The notes beneath the pieces were generated by a model. That model ran no database searches and was not told the origin of the DNA. It was given only the letters and a program-made list of their open reading frames with translations. DNA of 60,000 nt, from assembly GCA_030704615.1 (NCBI GenBank), contig CM060733.1, forward strand, positions 63,986,001 through 64,046,000. Direction: 5' to 3'. Position 1 is the first letter of the stretch. Each line of letters starts with the position of its first letter. Source of the stretch: Takakia lepidozioides. Taxonomy: Eukaryota > Streptophyta > Takakiopsida > Takakiales > Takakiaceae. Of the stretch, positions 40,420-51,989 are shown piece after piece. The translations under genes and the position numbers were made by a program.

Positions 40420-40960
40420 AGCCAATGTTGGACTGGTATCATATTTTGAACACACCATGCTGGTACTGGTAAATAGGCCTCCGGCCAATTTTGATACCAG
40501 GGAGGTACTGGTATTGGCAAAAATCTGAGATTTGGATACCATGGTGGTATCAATAATACCTTATTGGTGTAGTGTTTTACGGGTATCAATAGCAAGGGTT
40601 TTTAGAAATCGATACCAGGGTATCTGGTCTGGTATAAAAAAAACTCATGATATGTTAAATATTGAAAGGCACACTTCTCATATAAATGTGTACAAGCATG
40701 CTTCTCATTGATTTTGTTCCTCAAAGTATTAATACCTAGGTTTTCCTCACAAATATGGATATGGTACTGGTATCAAGTACCAGATTTTCAACCACCTACC
40801 AGACTGGTAGGGTATCGTCCCCAGTATTAGGAAGTAGATACCAAGCCAATATGGGTTTATGCTAGGTAGTGGCCTGAGGTGATACCATACTGGTCTGGTA
40901 CTTCATACTAGTATACATACTAATATTGATACCAGTTTCTTATCGGTATACCAGTCCAAC
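40420..40960. repeat. Palindrome-rich region built of TACTGGTAT/ATACCAGTA
   Basis: More than a dozen near-copies of TACTGGTAT, GATACCAG or GGTATACCAG occur in both orientations (for example near 40455, 40500, 40545, 40610, 40760, 40890 and 40945). The motif is its own near-complement (ATACCAGTA), so the whole stretch can fold extensively. No ORF. Confidence 0.6.
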
Positions 40961-43699
40961 ACTGATGGAACATGGGTCTAGGTGAGCAGCCATTCATTGT
41001 GGCAGGAGTACGGAATATCCCGATGGATGCATCTCGGTGGTTCTGGAATCTGGATGCCATCTGCTTGGCCTCTGTGGATGACATCCATCAGAAGCTTACG
41101 TACCACCATGAAAGCGGTCGGCGATCATAACTCCATCACTCCACCTCTAGGCCCCTCCGTATATACGTATTTACGTACGTCTGTACGGTCTGCCCGAAGC
41201 TTGGGATGACACGTTCTCATCCACGGCTCCCTCATTCATCCTCCTGTCCGCGTCATCGCATGGATATTTCGGCCCCACAATCCACCTCAACACATGTCAC
41301 TTGCTCAATCATGTAACAACCCAACTGGTTTTTAGGTCATGCAAATTGGATGGATGACAAGTAAGTAGTACATCGATGTGGGCATTCAACACCTGTCCCT
41401 GCGCTGCTCTATGTGAAGCTTCCACGTTGGTTTTACACTATATATCTGTCTTACTACGGTCGGCCCTCAATTGTTTAACTGCCACGTAGTAATGTAATAC
41501 TCAATTTTTCTTAAATTTTTCCCAATAAAAGAGAACCCTTTAATACTCATCTTGTGAGTGCTTGAAGCTCACCATGACAGCTGACAAGGTTGTTGAAATA
41601 CTTAAATTGGCAAAAGCATTCACAGCGCGGCCTGCCAGGTTTTGGTTTCAATTTTCACTCTTATGGAGAATTATACATGATTATTATCTGATATTTGTGT
41701 CAGATGCTTGAGTAGGTGAGTATTTGATTTTGACAAGATAGCGAACTATTATTATCCAGAATTTGAAAGTCCACTCTTCCGATGATCACTCCGAGATAAC
41801 TTTGTTGGCAGCTGTAGGTAATGCCACATCTTTTTTCCAGCCTGCATGGGCTGACTGTCCTTCAGACTGCATACCCATGGGTCCAACACGGCCACATTGA
41901 TGGCCATCATCCCTGTGTGATCATGCGCTGCATTATGGCGCTCCATTTGCGGTGTGCTGTTCAGATTAGAACAGACTACAGTTACAAAACAACCACTAAA
42001 ATAACTCTAAGTAATGTTTATCCCTGCTTGGAGGGGATGACACCACGATGTTGTGGGCTCAAGTGACGGACATCTTACCAAGTAGACAAATCGTAATATA
42101 CTCTAATCACCAGGCGCCACGTCATTGTCTGATGTGGATAAAGTCGACCCGGGGCTGACTCGCCCGTGCCAATTTGGATGAACATTTTAACGGATGAATC
42201 TGGAGTGCGTGCTTAATTTGCAATGGTGTCTTTTCTTTTAGGTGCCCTATATAAGGTGTCTTATTGCAGTGCTGATGCGCATTTACTTGGTTTGTCGGTT
42301 GAACGGGTGGTTGTTGCAAGTGGAACATGCCGGATGGAAGGGACAATTGCCTAGAGTAATAAGTAATAACTATGTAAGGCATGTCCATTAAATTTTCCTC
42401 GCATTATCTCTTAATATGAATTAAAGGGCCTTACTCCTCTTCTTATTAAAAAAATTAAAAAATAGAATCATGAATGAACACTATGAACATATCATCTTGA
42501 AGAATGCAATTTGACCATGTAAATATTGCTTGGATGTATGAAGCTTTTCAATGACCTCAAATTTATCGTTGAGAAATCTGTAATTGCATCTTGAGAGGTA
42601 AGAAGTAAACAAACATGAAGTACAAATCAACTAGCTTCACAAGATGCCATTCTGCACACCAATAGTCACTTTGTTCAGCTAAAGTCAATGCACCTATCAT
42701 AGTGAGAGATTTAGCGATGCTAGACTGTTGCTTGTACGTCTCACCAATTGGCAACTGCCCAACTTCTATTTTGCCTCATGGCTATCTGGTGGCCAAAGCA
42801 GTATACCACCATACATTGATAAAGCCCTTTGTGAATATTTTCAAACAATTTTGTATATTTGTAAGTATTTTATAAAGTTTTTATTCCATTCCATTCCCTC
42901 TCCACCTTTTGTCTGTTCCAATCATTTTATGATGTATATTTCGGAACCTTTTGCTACATTCTTTCTTCATTAATAAAAACTTAGTGAATTTACTTCCCTC
43001 ACCCCTTCTAATAGCAATTATATCGGCTCTGATATACGCTATGTTAAAATCATAAATCTTATAACTCTTATGTTCTATCTCTCTCCTCCATTCAGCACTC
43101 AGTTATCATTCGTCACTGGTAGTGCGGAGCATCGCGAAGCCCTAGTAAGTAATAACTATATAAGGCATGTCCATTTGGAAGTGGCTTCGTCCACATCGCC
43201 CCTATGAGTTTACGAGTAGAAGGCATGATGTTCCTGAGCTAACGGCAGCACCCATGGGATGTTGTATACAATAATGAAAATAAATAAAGTAAGAGTAGGG
43301 AGGGGCTCCAACAATGAGACAAATTGATGAATGGTTTCTAAGACAGAGAACATATATTATCGGTCATAAGAAAAAAAATCGCCAAGAAATTTCCTTAGTT
43401 AAACTGGTTGCCTTCTCTGTCGTGAAATTTCACCTGAGAAGAGGACGTGCCTTTACGTCAGGGGTAAGACACCTAGGGTCTTTCGGAATTCATAAGGTCA
43501 CGGTTCGGGGGATGGTGGGGGTAGCAATAAGGGGGCAAGTTGGTTTTTTTACGCCGGTGAAGGGCAAGTGATGAGGCCCTTCCCCGGCTTAAGAATGTGA
43601 GAACCTGGTACTCCTATACTTTAGCCTTTAGCCTTCCCCATGGGGATCTTGGTTGTGATATCTTTTTTTATGCTTCGAAATGGCTCCACCATAAGGATT

Positions 43700-44265
43700 T
43701 TCTCTTAACATTGTCATTTTTTTTGTCTTTTTTTCATAAGGGAGAACCCGCCTCTCATTTTTTAATATTAGGGTCTTGAATGCACATATGGGCCCCGCCA
43801 GTACGGCCCATGGGGTGAGCTCATAAGCCCACCGCCCATTCACCGGGTCAGCCAGATTATGAAATTTTTCTAAGTCATCTACCGCGGCGGACCTTCTAGC
43901 GGACTAGGCAGACCCTCTAACAGACTGACTCCAACCTTCTAGCGGACAGACAAACCCTCTAGCAGACCGACAAGCGGACTGACAGACCCTCCAGCAGACC
44001 GATGAGCGGACTGGGCAAACCCTCCTCTAGGAGACCGGCAAACCCTCCAGCAGACCGATGAGCGGACTGGGTAAACCCTCCTCTAGGAGACCGGCAAACC
44101 CTCCAGCAGACCGACAAGCGGACTAGCAGACCCTTCGACAAAATATATATTTAATAACACACATTATTGCCGCAATACAACCTGTCAAGATTTGAACAAC
44201 AAACCTCGTGTTTATTGTTCATTGCTCTTAACCACCTCACTACCCGCCACCTTCTATAAACCCCC
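43700..44265 (-). mobile_element. Composite SINE-like repeat with pol III head and minisatellite body
   Basis: Read on the minus strand: a tRNA-like head with A box TAGTGAGGTGG (44242-44232) and perfect B box GTTCAAATC (44197-44189), an AT-rich joint, a minisatellite body (44130-43890), the block GGGCTTATGAGCTCACCCCA…GGGCCGTACTGGCGGGGCCC (43850-43785) and an A-rich end (43765-43700). The order tRNA head, body, A-rich tail is that of a SINE. I could not find a clean target duplication. Confidence 0.55.
43870..44130. repeat. Minisatellite (GCAGACCGA.AGCGGACTGGG.AAACCCTC)
   Basis: Units of the form CCTCCAGCAGACCGATGAG-CGGACTGGGCAAACCCTCCTCTAGGAGACCGGCAAA repeat (period about 56 bases with shorter sub-units), most regular between 43990 and 44125. 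A short version is at 37655-37710. Confidence 0.8.
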
Positions 44266-44528
44266 ACAATAACTAATGCTTTATTATGTATATATTGTGG
44301 GCCCAGCAGAAGCCGGGCAGACCCAGCAGCAGACTGGCCGGGTCCAGGTAGGGGCGCTCCCACCCTCCGCAACCCCTCTGCCACACGCGGCCCCCGCTGC
44401 AGCCACACACTCGGGCATTCAAGACCCTAATATTGTTCAACGAGAAGCGGAGAACCCTCTGTGCGTTGTTCTGCTGGTCTCGTGCAGGACCTTGGGGCAG
44501 CTGACCCGCTTGTACCGCCTTCATGGCA

Positions 44529-44787
44529 CTCACAATTTCTTTTGTTTTATTTTTTTCCTCCAAAAAAGGAAACACCTAGGAGCGACAACTCACAAATCAA
44601 GACCCTTAATAGTGAGAGGAGAAAATAACCTCTTTCACACCATGGAAGCGTATAAGCGAGACACCGTCCAGGGAAGGGGGAGAAGAGAATACCACACCCG
44701 TCAAGTAGCAAGATTTGACCCCCGAATCATCTAGGTGGCACAGAGTGCACTTAACCAACTGAGCTACTGACTGTTGGTCTCACAATT
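44529..44787 (-). mobile_element. Complete tRNA-derived SINE with 9-bp target duplication
   Basis: The element body is 44538-44778 on the minus strand. The target duplication CTCACAATT is present at 44529-44537 and 44779-44787. The head has a strong A box TAGCTCAGTTGG (44766-44755) and a near-consensus B box GGTCAAATC (44720-44712) at tRNA-like distance. The body is about 150 bases, and the 3' end is A-rich (GAGGAAAAAAATAAAACAAAAGAAA read on the minus strand). All three SINE hallmarks are present, so it moved by LINE-mediated target-primed reverse transcription. Confidence 0.88.
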
Positions 44788-44789
44788 AT

Positions 44790-46017
44790 TTTCTCCTCTC
44801 TTTCAATTCAAGTTCAAGGTTTTTTTTTTTTTTCCCCCTTATGGCTCAGAGTGGTATCTCATTCCTCTGCCTTAGGGTTTGTAAGGTTATTTTTTCCTTA
44901 CCATTTACTAGTAAAGTTACAATCCCCCTATTCCTTTAAAAAAGAGGAAAAAATAACCTCTGCTGAGTGCCATGAAGGCTGATGTCGGTCGAAGACACTG
45001 CTTCATGTCCAAAACCCCCCTTTTTAATAATGATTAGTGTGACCTATGATAGCCCCCCCCTTGAAAAGGGGCAGTAGCCGCAAGGCGAAGTGGCTCTTAG
45101 TTACACCGCATCTCTCTCTGTGACCTATGTTGTTGAGCACGTATTGTAGGTATTGGGTGACGAAAAATGCTTGAAACTCAATATCTCTAACACCGCAGGT
45201 CCAAAGTTGCAAAGTCCAAAGTTAGTCTGCAAAAGTTAGGATGGTTCATTCAAACAACAAAACCTGAAACGGGTCGCGTAGGGAGTTAAGGGTTAACAGA
45301 AAAAACAGGAGAGGGACCACTCATAAATTGCTAATAATATGAATTACGGGGTCTTCCTCTATAGAACCAAATTCTCGCCCATCTGGTTATTCATCTTCAT
45401 TTGCGGGTATTGAGCTAGCACGGGGATGTGAGCTCAGTAAAGCAGGCAAGCGGGATGGGCAAGATCATTTGCAGAGGACTCAAAACGTAACACGTAGTTT
45501 GTCAGCATATCCATTCACACACATTCATCCAGCACATACACTCACGTACACTAGGGATTATCACACTGAACATATATCAGCTGTCTGGCTGCGTGAGCGT
45601 GTGAGCATGTGAGCGCAGTCAGGCTCACGCCACGTCAGCAGTTCTCGCCACGTTGGTTCACGGGTGTCACGGCATGTCAGCAGTCCTCGCTAGCGTGGTT
45701 GACGCCACGTCACATCATGCCATATCATTTCCATAGGCACGGACCTATAACCGTGGACAGAACAGGCGGAAGGGGGGGATAGTGAGCCCAGAGGTGTGAG
45801 GTAGGTGCCTATTTCCGCGGAATGATTTACCCTTTCCAGTCATTGCAGACTACATCTTTAACATCCATCCCACCGCCGGCCCTCGTGTCATAAACTGCGA
45901 TTTGATAAGTGTGCGATTGCCGAAGTGAGACCTTTATCCCTCCCATGAAAGGGAGAATGAGCGTGCTAGTTACAACAAGCTTTTGTATCAGTCGATAACA
46001 AGGTGTAATAGCAGTTC
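44790..46017. other. No gene recognised
   Basis: Simple T/C runs (44820-44840), a C-rich/G-rich small foldback (45050-45075) and a stretch rich in CCACGTCAGC/CACGTTGG-like phrases (45630-45720), repeated imperfectly about 45 bases apart. No coding signal. Confidence 0.45.
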
Positions 46018-46410
46018 TCAGTGCAGATCCCCAACCCTAAAAGTTAACCGGAGTGGAATTGAGGGTTTCTTACGTAAAAATCGCCCAAATGGAATAGACT
46101 GATTTAGATACGGTCTACATACTAAGCCCTTGCATGTTTGGAAATCGTTGTGTTTGAATGAAACATTCTCTAGGATGGTCGGGAAGAGAGTCAATGTATC
46201 AGTTTGTCTTGACACAAGCGCGATGAGCAGTGAGGTGGGTAAGAAAGTCTTCCCATATGACAGGCTCCTCAACCTGAGTCTGTAGCACAGGATATGAAGA
46301 GGTGTGCGGGCCTTGTGACCATACAACAATTCAAATGGTGAAAAATGAGTACTGTCGCTTGTACTGAGGTCTTGTAAGCAAAGATGAGAATGGGCAGAGT
46401 AATGTCTCAT
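46018..46410 (-). pseudogene. Gypsy integrase C-terminal fragment, inverted
   Basis: The minus-strand frame contains THFSPFELLYGHKARTPLHIL, the conserved segment behind the integrase core (consensus SPFELLYGR.PRTPL), then a degraded C-terminal domain. Directly to its right, on the plus strand (46470-46545), is the piece that should precede it: VKHRLTAPYNPQCNGLTER with the catalytic Glu. The two halves point away from each other, so an inversion breakpoint lies at 46410-46440. Confidence 0.65.
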
Positions 46411-46953
46411 TCTTCAGTGAGGGCACCGTTCTTTTCCAACAACTAATACATGGTAAGATTGTGTGTTTTAATTTAGATGTCAAGCATCGCTTGACTGCTC
46501 CCTACAACCCCCAGTGCAATGGGCTTACTGAAAGGCAGCTCTCATGGGCCGAACTTGGCATTCCACAGTTCACAGTTGCTGGGGAGGTCTCTGGGGAATG
46601 TGAGAGTTTCCTATCGTCGCATGCCTAGTCCGCATCGCCTGTGGGAGCTGGTGAAAGGTGGTAGTGCTCTTGTCTTGGCCAATTTGACCAAAGAGAAGCT
46701 CATATGCTCCGTTGCCCGAGTAGCCATCTGGCTCAAGGTGGACGAAGACCTCTGGCACTTTTTGGGCGAAGGCGTTTACATGCTACACAAGATTCGGTTC
46801 ATTAGTGGCTATTGTATCAACGACTGGGAGCCAAATTACGGCCTGCACGTCCTCCAGGAAGAATGTAACACCTTTGTTGTTTTGTGAACGGATTGCAATG
46901 CCTGTCACCACTTGGTCTGGGAAGGAGCCCTGGAATGTTTTAGATGACTTAGG

Positions 46954-48055
46954 TTGATGTGCATCTTACTGACAACATCAAGGTTGATGATGATGTGCCT
47001 CCTGAGCCTATGTCCGAAACTTTGTCTCCTGAGGACCAGATGCGTGATGGTAATGCAGTTCCTACCCAAGGGGTTGCTTCAGCTACTGGTAATGTGCCTA
47101 ACCTCAAAGGCATTTGTGATGTTATGGCTACCTTGTCTAGTTGTCCAGCTCTCATGCAGCTCTTTTTGGATAAACAAGTAGGTCCGACCCCAGAGACCAA
47201 GCCCAAGGATGTGCAACGCACCCACAAACGGCCATATCCTGACCCACCATCTTGACTATGAGGTGGGTCAAGACTTTGAAAACTTCCTCAATTTCTTTGA
47301 AATGAGTGTGAAGTTGAATGAACTACCAGCTACCATGATCATTGACTTGTTTCGTTTTTGCCTTAAAGGTGAGGCTCGTGATCTGTTTGAAGCTAACATT
47401 AAGGACCAGGGAGAATTGCGCTGGGAAGTGGCCAAGCAATTGGCACTCAAGTTGTTTCGTGTTACTACACCATGCCTGACAAGCCATATCAACCAGGTGA
47501 AAGCATATGGAAGTATTACACTGACCTCAAAACCACAGTGGTCAAGGCCATCCCAGTCCCTTCTGAACGCACTGTTATCCTAAAGACCTACTTCATTACT
47601 GGTTTACCTGCGTCCGACCAAGTCTATTTGCAAAAACACCCTTACCGTAATAAGAGGCACATGGTTGGAATGATGGATGAGCGATTGCGAAACATGCTAA
47701 GTTAAGTAAGACATGCACTCCCAACCCTCATTCTGCCCTGCAGCATGCTTCCAGATGTTTTCACGGGGTTGTTGTACCTAAGGGAGGATCTACAGAGCTA
47801 CCTTCCACATTACTGGAGGAAATGAAAAGCCTACAGCAAGAGCTCCACACTCAGCTTCAGGCTGTTTGGACTGAAGGCTCCTGGCGGTCATCACCGGCCA
47901 AGTCTTCCGCTTCAGAGTCCCATCGTGGACACACACACACACAGGCACAAGGTATGAGGTCAAAGGTAAACGTATGCCCTGCTTCATCTGTGGCTCACTT
48001 CTGCACATATGCAGATCTCGTTCCGGGCATGATAGAAAAATACAAGAAAGCTTAA
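46954..48055 (+). pseudogene. gag: Gag of the second gypsy
   Basis: The fragments DYEVGQDFENFLNFFEMSVKL, IIDLFRFCLKGEARDLFEANI, KPYQPGESIWKYYTDLKTTV and TYFITGLPASDQVYLQKHPYR, spread over three frames, form a retrotransposon gag capsid domain. A corrupted knuckle (CFICGSLLHIC) follows near 47980. The earlier part (46959-47160) is acidic. An AC dinucleotide run lies at 47930-47944. Confidence 0.7.
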
Positions 48056-48256
48056 CGTGAATAGAAAGGGAAACAGCCTTTAAACGAGGCAGATCGTTTG
48101 TGAAGGGGCCGATGATCCCAAAACCCAACACCCTCCTAAAGGTACCTCTGTAGTCTCAGTGATGTTGTCCAATGAATTTAAATTGATGCAATATTGCGAG
48201 GCTAACAGAAAGTTGCACAGAGAAAGAGTTCACCCCTTCATGACCTAATGCCACAT

Positions 48257-49388
48257 AGGGCATCTTTCATTTCCTTACGTTGTGGACACTGGCTGCACCA
48301 TGTCCGTTGTGCCACTGTCAGTTGTTAGACTACCTTGGTTTAAAGCTAACTCCCGCCATGGGTCTGCAGGTGACCATTGCAGATGGCACGCGCTATGAAC
48401 CACTTGGCTTGGTCACCATTCCTGTTAAGGTCAGTTGTAAGTCTGTTACACTGACTTGTATCATTACCATAGGGGAACAGTTGCTTTGGGCTTGGAATGG
48501 ATGTGTGCTGCAGGGGCCAAGATTGATGTGGTAGAGAACATCATGTGGCTTGCCAGTGGAACTTCCCCGCCCCACAAGGTGCAACTTAACTCTGCCTCCT
48601 TATCAGTAGGTTGTGCCACTGCCCATCTCTCTCACATGAGTGCCATTGCTGCTGAGGCCAAAAAACATGCTGGTGAGCAATACAATTGGACAAAGTATTT
48701 TAGCTTTGCCAAGACTACACCTTCTACATTGTATCAGTGGCAGCCACCCTTACCTGGTAAGAAGAGTGAAGCTCCCATTCCAATTCCAGGTAATACCACT
48801 CTTCTTCGTAATCCTGTTGATTTTGTTATTCTTGCATCTTCCCAAAAAACTGTTTCCCTTGGACTCACCTTTCTTTGTCCACAAGGTAGCTATCTTGAGG
48901 TTGAGGGATGGAAGTGCTTGATGCTTTCCAAGCATTGTTTGATTGCATCCGGGGTTTTGGACAAGGGCTTTAGAGGGGAGCTCCGCCTCTTTGTTGCTAA
49001 TCTTGAATGCATACCCATTACCATACTCAAGGGCCAGGTCTTGGCACGCCTCACTGCCACCCCTTTAGCAAATCTGGGGGAAGTCCAGCATGCATTTATA
49101 AGTTTTGCTAACATTGGCCTGTCTGATGACCCTGTAGATCACTTGGCTCTCTTGGCTCAAGCAGTGGTTGCGCCCAAGGTCAGCCCTCTCACCCCTACCC
49201 AATCTACTCATCTTGACCAGGTCTTGTGTGACATTAAAATGGGATCTAGCCTCACTGAAAGTGAAAGGACTCGTCTTTATAATGTCATTCGCGAAAATCT
49301 TGATGTTTTCAGTGCTGGTTCTCATGACTTAGGACGAACTGATGTTCTCAAGCATGACATTGTGACTGAGGGTAGCCATGTCAAGTAG
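48257..49388 (+). pseudogene. pol: Protease and linker of the second gypsy
   Basis: The protease signature YVVDTGCTMSVVPLSVV begins near 48268 with the catalytic D in DTG. After a frame change, the long frame 48456-49388 holds the rest of the protease (ALGLEWMCAAGAKIDV) and the linker to RT (…GSSLTESERTRLYNVIRENLDVFS), ending in the usual HDIVTEGSHVK just before the RT domain. Confidence 0.75.
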
Positions 49389-50764
49389 TATGCCTACTGG
49401 GAAAGCGTCAAAGAGAGAGGCATTATGCAGAGTGAACTAACCAAGATGCTTGATGCAGGGGCCATTAAGCCATCTATTTCACCCTGGGCCAGTCCAATTG
49501 TCTTGGTTGCCAAGAAGGATGGCAGCACCCGTTTCTGTGTTGATTTCAGATGTCTCAACGCTTTGACAAAAAGAGATGTCTATCCCTAACCTTGTATCAA
49601 TGATACATTGGATCAACTCAATGGTGCTACTCTATTCTCTTCTTTGGCTTGCTGCGGGCTTTTGGCAGGTCCCTCTCACTGATTCCGCCAAGGAAAAGAC
49701 TGCCTACCTGTAAGATGGGTCTCTTTCAGTTTGAAACCATGCCCTTTGGGTTATGTAATGCCACTGCCACCTTTCAACGTCTCATGGATGTGGTGCTTGG
49801 GAACTTACGATGGGAGTGTACCTTAGTGTATGTTGATGACATCAATGTTTAGCCGACTTTGATTCTCATATGTTGGATTTGAAGCGTGTGTTGTGCAGAC
49901 TTCGAGGAACTGGCTTGAAAATGAAGGCCAAAAAGTGTGACCTTTGCACGACGGACCTTCACTTTCTTGGCCACCTGTTCTCTGCCAAAGGCATCCGCCC
50001 TGATCCTGCCAAAATCTAGGCAATTTGGGAGTATCCCACCCCTCGTGACAAGAATTGTGTCCGAGCCTTTCTTGGGTTAGCTTCTTACTACCGTCGCTTT
50101 ATCAAACACTTTGCTCACATTGCTGCTGCACTCAATCAGTTATTATGCAAAGACGTTCGGTTTCTGTGGGGGCGATCACAAATCACTGCCTTTGAAAAGC
50201 TCAAGATTGCTCTCATCAGTGCACCCACACTAGTTTTTCCTGATTTTTCCCAGCCATTCATCTTACAAACTGATGCATCTGACCTGGCTGTTTCAGCTAT
50301 TCTCTGTCAAAAGAGAGAAGGCAGGGAGCATGTGGTGGCCTATGCCTCTCGCCGGCTTGACAAGCATGAAAAGAATTATAGCAGTACCTACATGGGTGCC
50401 CCATTTTTGTTCAAACTGACCATCTACCTTTGAAGCTCTCAAGACCCCTCATAAGCTCTCAGGTCGCTTGGCTCGCTGGTCATTGACTCTTCAAATGTTC
50501 GAGTACGACATTCAATACAAGAAGGGCAAGGCCAACAACAATGTTGATGCTCTCACTCGAAGTGAGACTAAGTCTCCTGCCCCTTATGCTTCTTTGGATG
50601 ATCTTGCTAAATGTTTACCCTCTGCTGCCTCATCTTTGCCTTCCTCTGGTCTTGATGGTCCTGATTTGCTAGCCCTGTTGCCACTGTTCCTTGTTGCCAC
50701 TGTTCCTTCTACTCTACCTGATCTCATGTCAGAATGGGATTTATTTTCCTTTGTTGCTGGTTAG
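49389..50764 (+). pseudogene. pol: Reverse transcriptase and RNase H of the second gypsy
   Basis: The RT starts with SELTKMLDAGAIKPSISPWASPIVLVAKKDG, then FCVDFRCLNALT, a frameshift, [20 protein letters not shown] and YVDDINV (catalytic DD, 49827-49847). Further frames give FLGHLFSAKGI (near 49.97 kb), then RNase H (PFILQTDASDLAVSAIL, EHVVAYASRRLDKHEKNYS), and LARWSLTLQMFEYDIQYKKGKANNNVDALTR to 50575. Stops and shifts occur roughly every 150-300 bases. Confidence 0.85.
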
Positions 50765-51149
50765 AGGACTAATAGAGTATTGCCCTGTTAGTGAGATCAT
50801 CCTCCAGATATGAGCACTCTCTTCCTTCTTTGGTGGCCTGTTGTTTTCTGCCAACTGCCCCTGTTTTGTCATGAATCCTCTCCATAAGGAGTTATGCTTA
50901 TGTGCTTCACTGCTTAGTCTGCATTCCCATGAAGTCACCTTTGCTATCCAGTTGAGCTGAGCCATGCCATGGAGTTCACTGAGGCGGACACTCCCTTGAT
51001 GCTCACACTAACCCAAGGGCTGGCTATGGCGGCTGCAGACATGGAAGATCTACTACACCCCCTTCTCCAGAAGTGTAAGACCAACACTCGTCCGTAGGGC
51101 CTCTCCTCCCGTCTCCTCAGGTAAGTCAACTATCATCCTCCCTCTCATA

Positions 51150-51700
51150 GGGAGCATGACGGTAAGTTGCTTAAGGTAGCTCATGTTCTTGGGCAGGAGA
51201 GTGATGTGGAGATCCCTACTAGGAGCTTTATGCCTGTGTTGCTCGAGCTTTACCATAGCTCTCTTTATGCTAGTCATCTGGGTATTGACAAAACTGTTAA
51301 ACGACTCCAGGAAAAGTACCATTGGAAGGGGTTAACTAAGGATGTGGCGGATTTCATTGCTAAGTGTGTTCCATGTAAGTCTAAAACCCTGCTGCCTAGG
51401 ACCGTGGCTCCTCTTAACCTTCAACCAATTCCTATAACTAAGATGTTTGCCAGGGTTGGTCTTCATCTTGTCGGTCCTCTCAAAACTACGACCAAGGGCA
51501 ATAGCTATATAGGTGTGGCTACTGACTAGCTGTCCAAGTGGGTTGAGATCTGACCATTGGTTGCTAAGGACAACGACGAGGTGGTTCAATTCTTTTTTGA
51601 TGAAATCTTGTTACGTCATGGTTGACCCCTTGAAATCCTCACTGACCAGGGTACAGAGTTTTGTAACCAGTTGATGGCACGGAGGCAGAGCGTCCCGTGG
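51150..51700 (+). pseudogene. pol: Integrase of the second gypsy
   Basis: The zinc domain is ELYHSSLYASHLGIDKTVKRLQEKYHW…FIAKCVPCKSK; the core has GLHLVGPLKTTTKGNSYI where the first Asp (consensus LDFxGPLP) has become HL, TEFC, and ILTDQGTEF (second Asp). It ends before the catalytic Glu, at about 51.70 kb, with the LINE remnant following. Confidence 0.75.
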
Positions 51701-51989
51701 CTACCAAGATCTCATTTCATCCATCAACCCGCACTGGTTAGCTATCCTTGGATCAGGCCCTTCCGAACCATTGGACAATACTTGGGCTCTGGCTATCCAC
51801 CAGGGTCAGTTATCCATCCTATTCGTTCAATATGTAGAGCCATAGCAGCTCACTGTCGTCTCCTTTGACATTAACAAAAACACGCTAGTGCTCACTCTAT
51901 CATCCATCCTTCCATAGTTTATTTGGCCCATCCCTTTAACCCCGATTCAAATCTGCTGCTGGACCTCTCTAGATGAAGCCTTCAACCCA

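Larger units (their letters stand above)
37250..43690. other. Long non-coding interval with scattered repeats
   Basis: I find no credible gene in these 6.4 kb; the open frames are short and unlike any family. Recognisable structures inside are listed separately: an oriented repeat at 37590-37960, GTGTAACTCC tandem repeats at 39390-39520, and a palindrome-rich TACTGGTAT region at 40420-40960. The remainder looks like decayed intergenic DNA. Confidence 0.55.
46440..51870 (+). mobile_element. Second Ty3/gypsy element, heavily decayed
   Basis: The plus-strand order integrase tail (46.47 kb), gag (46.95-48.05), protease (48.26), RT (49.39-50.02), RNase H (50.04-50.59) and integrase (51.15-51.70) shows a gypsy element preceded by part of another, or a permuted tandem. 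No LTR pair is visible. Many stops and frame changes occur. It has neither methyltransferase nor PHD finger and is not closely related to the 2.4-14.2 kb element. Confidence 0.85.

Noticed and set aside
37250-43690. Short ORFs of 60-110 codons in the non-coding interval
   Set aside because: Their lengths are what chance gives in AT-rich DNA; no domain or codon signal.
45590-45740. Promoter with clustered ABRE/G-box motifs
   Set aside because: CCACGTCA-like phrases recur because of a short local duplication and no gene follows downstream.
46440-51870. Second methyltransferase or PHD finger in the decayed gypsy
   Set aside because: I looked for PCQ, ENV and C4HC3 patterns between protease and RT and after the integrase; none are present.
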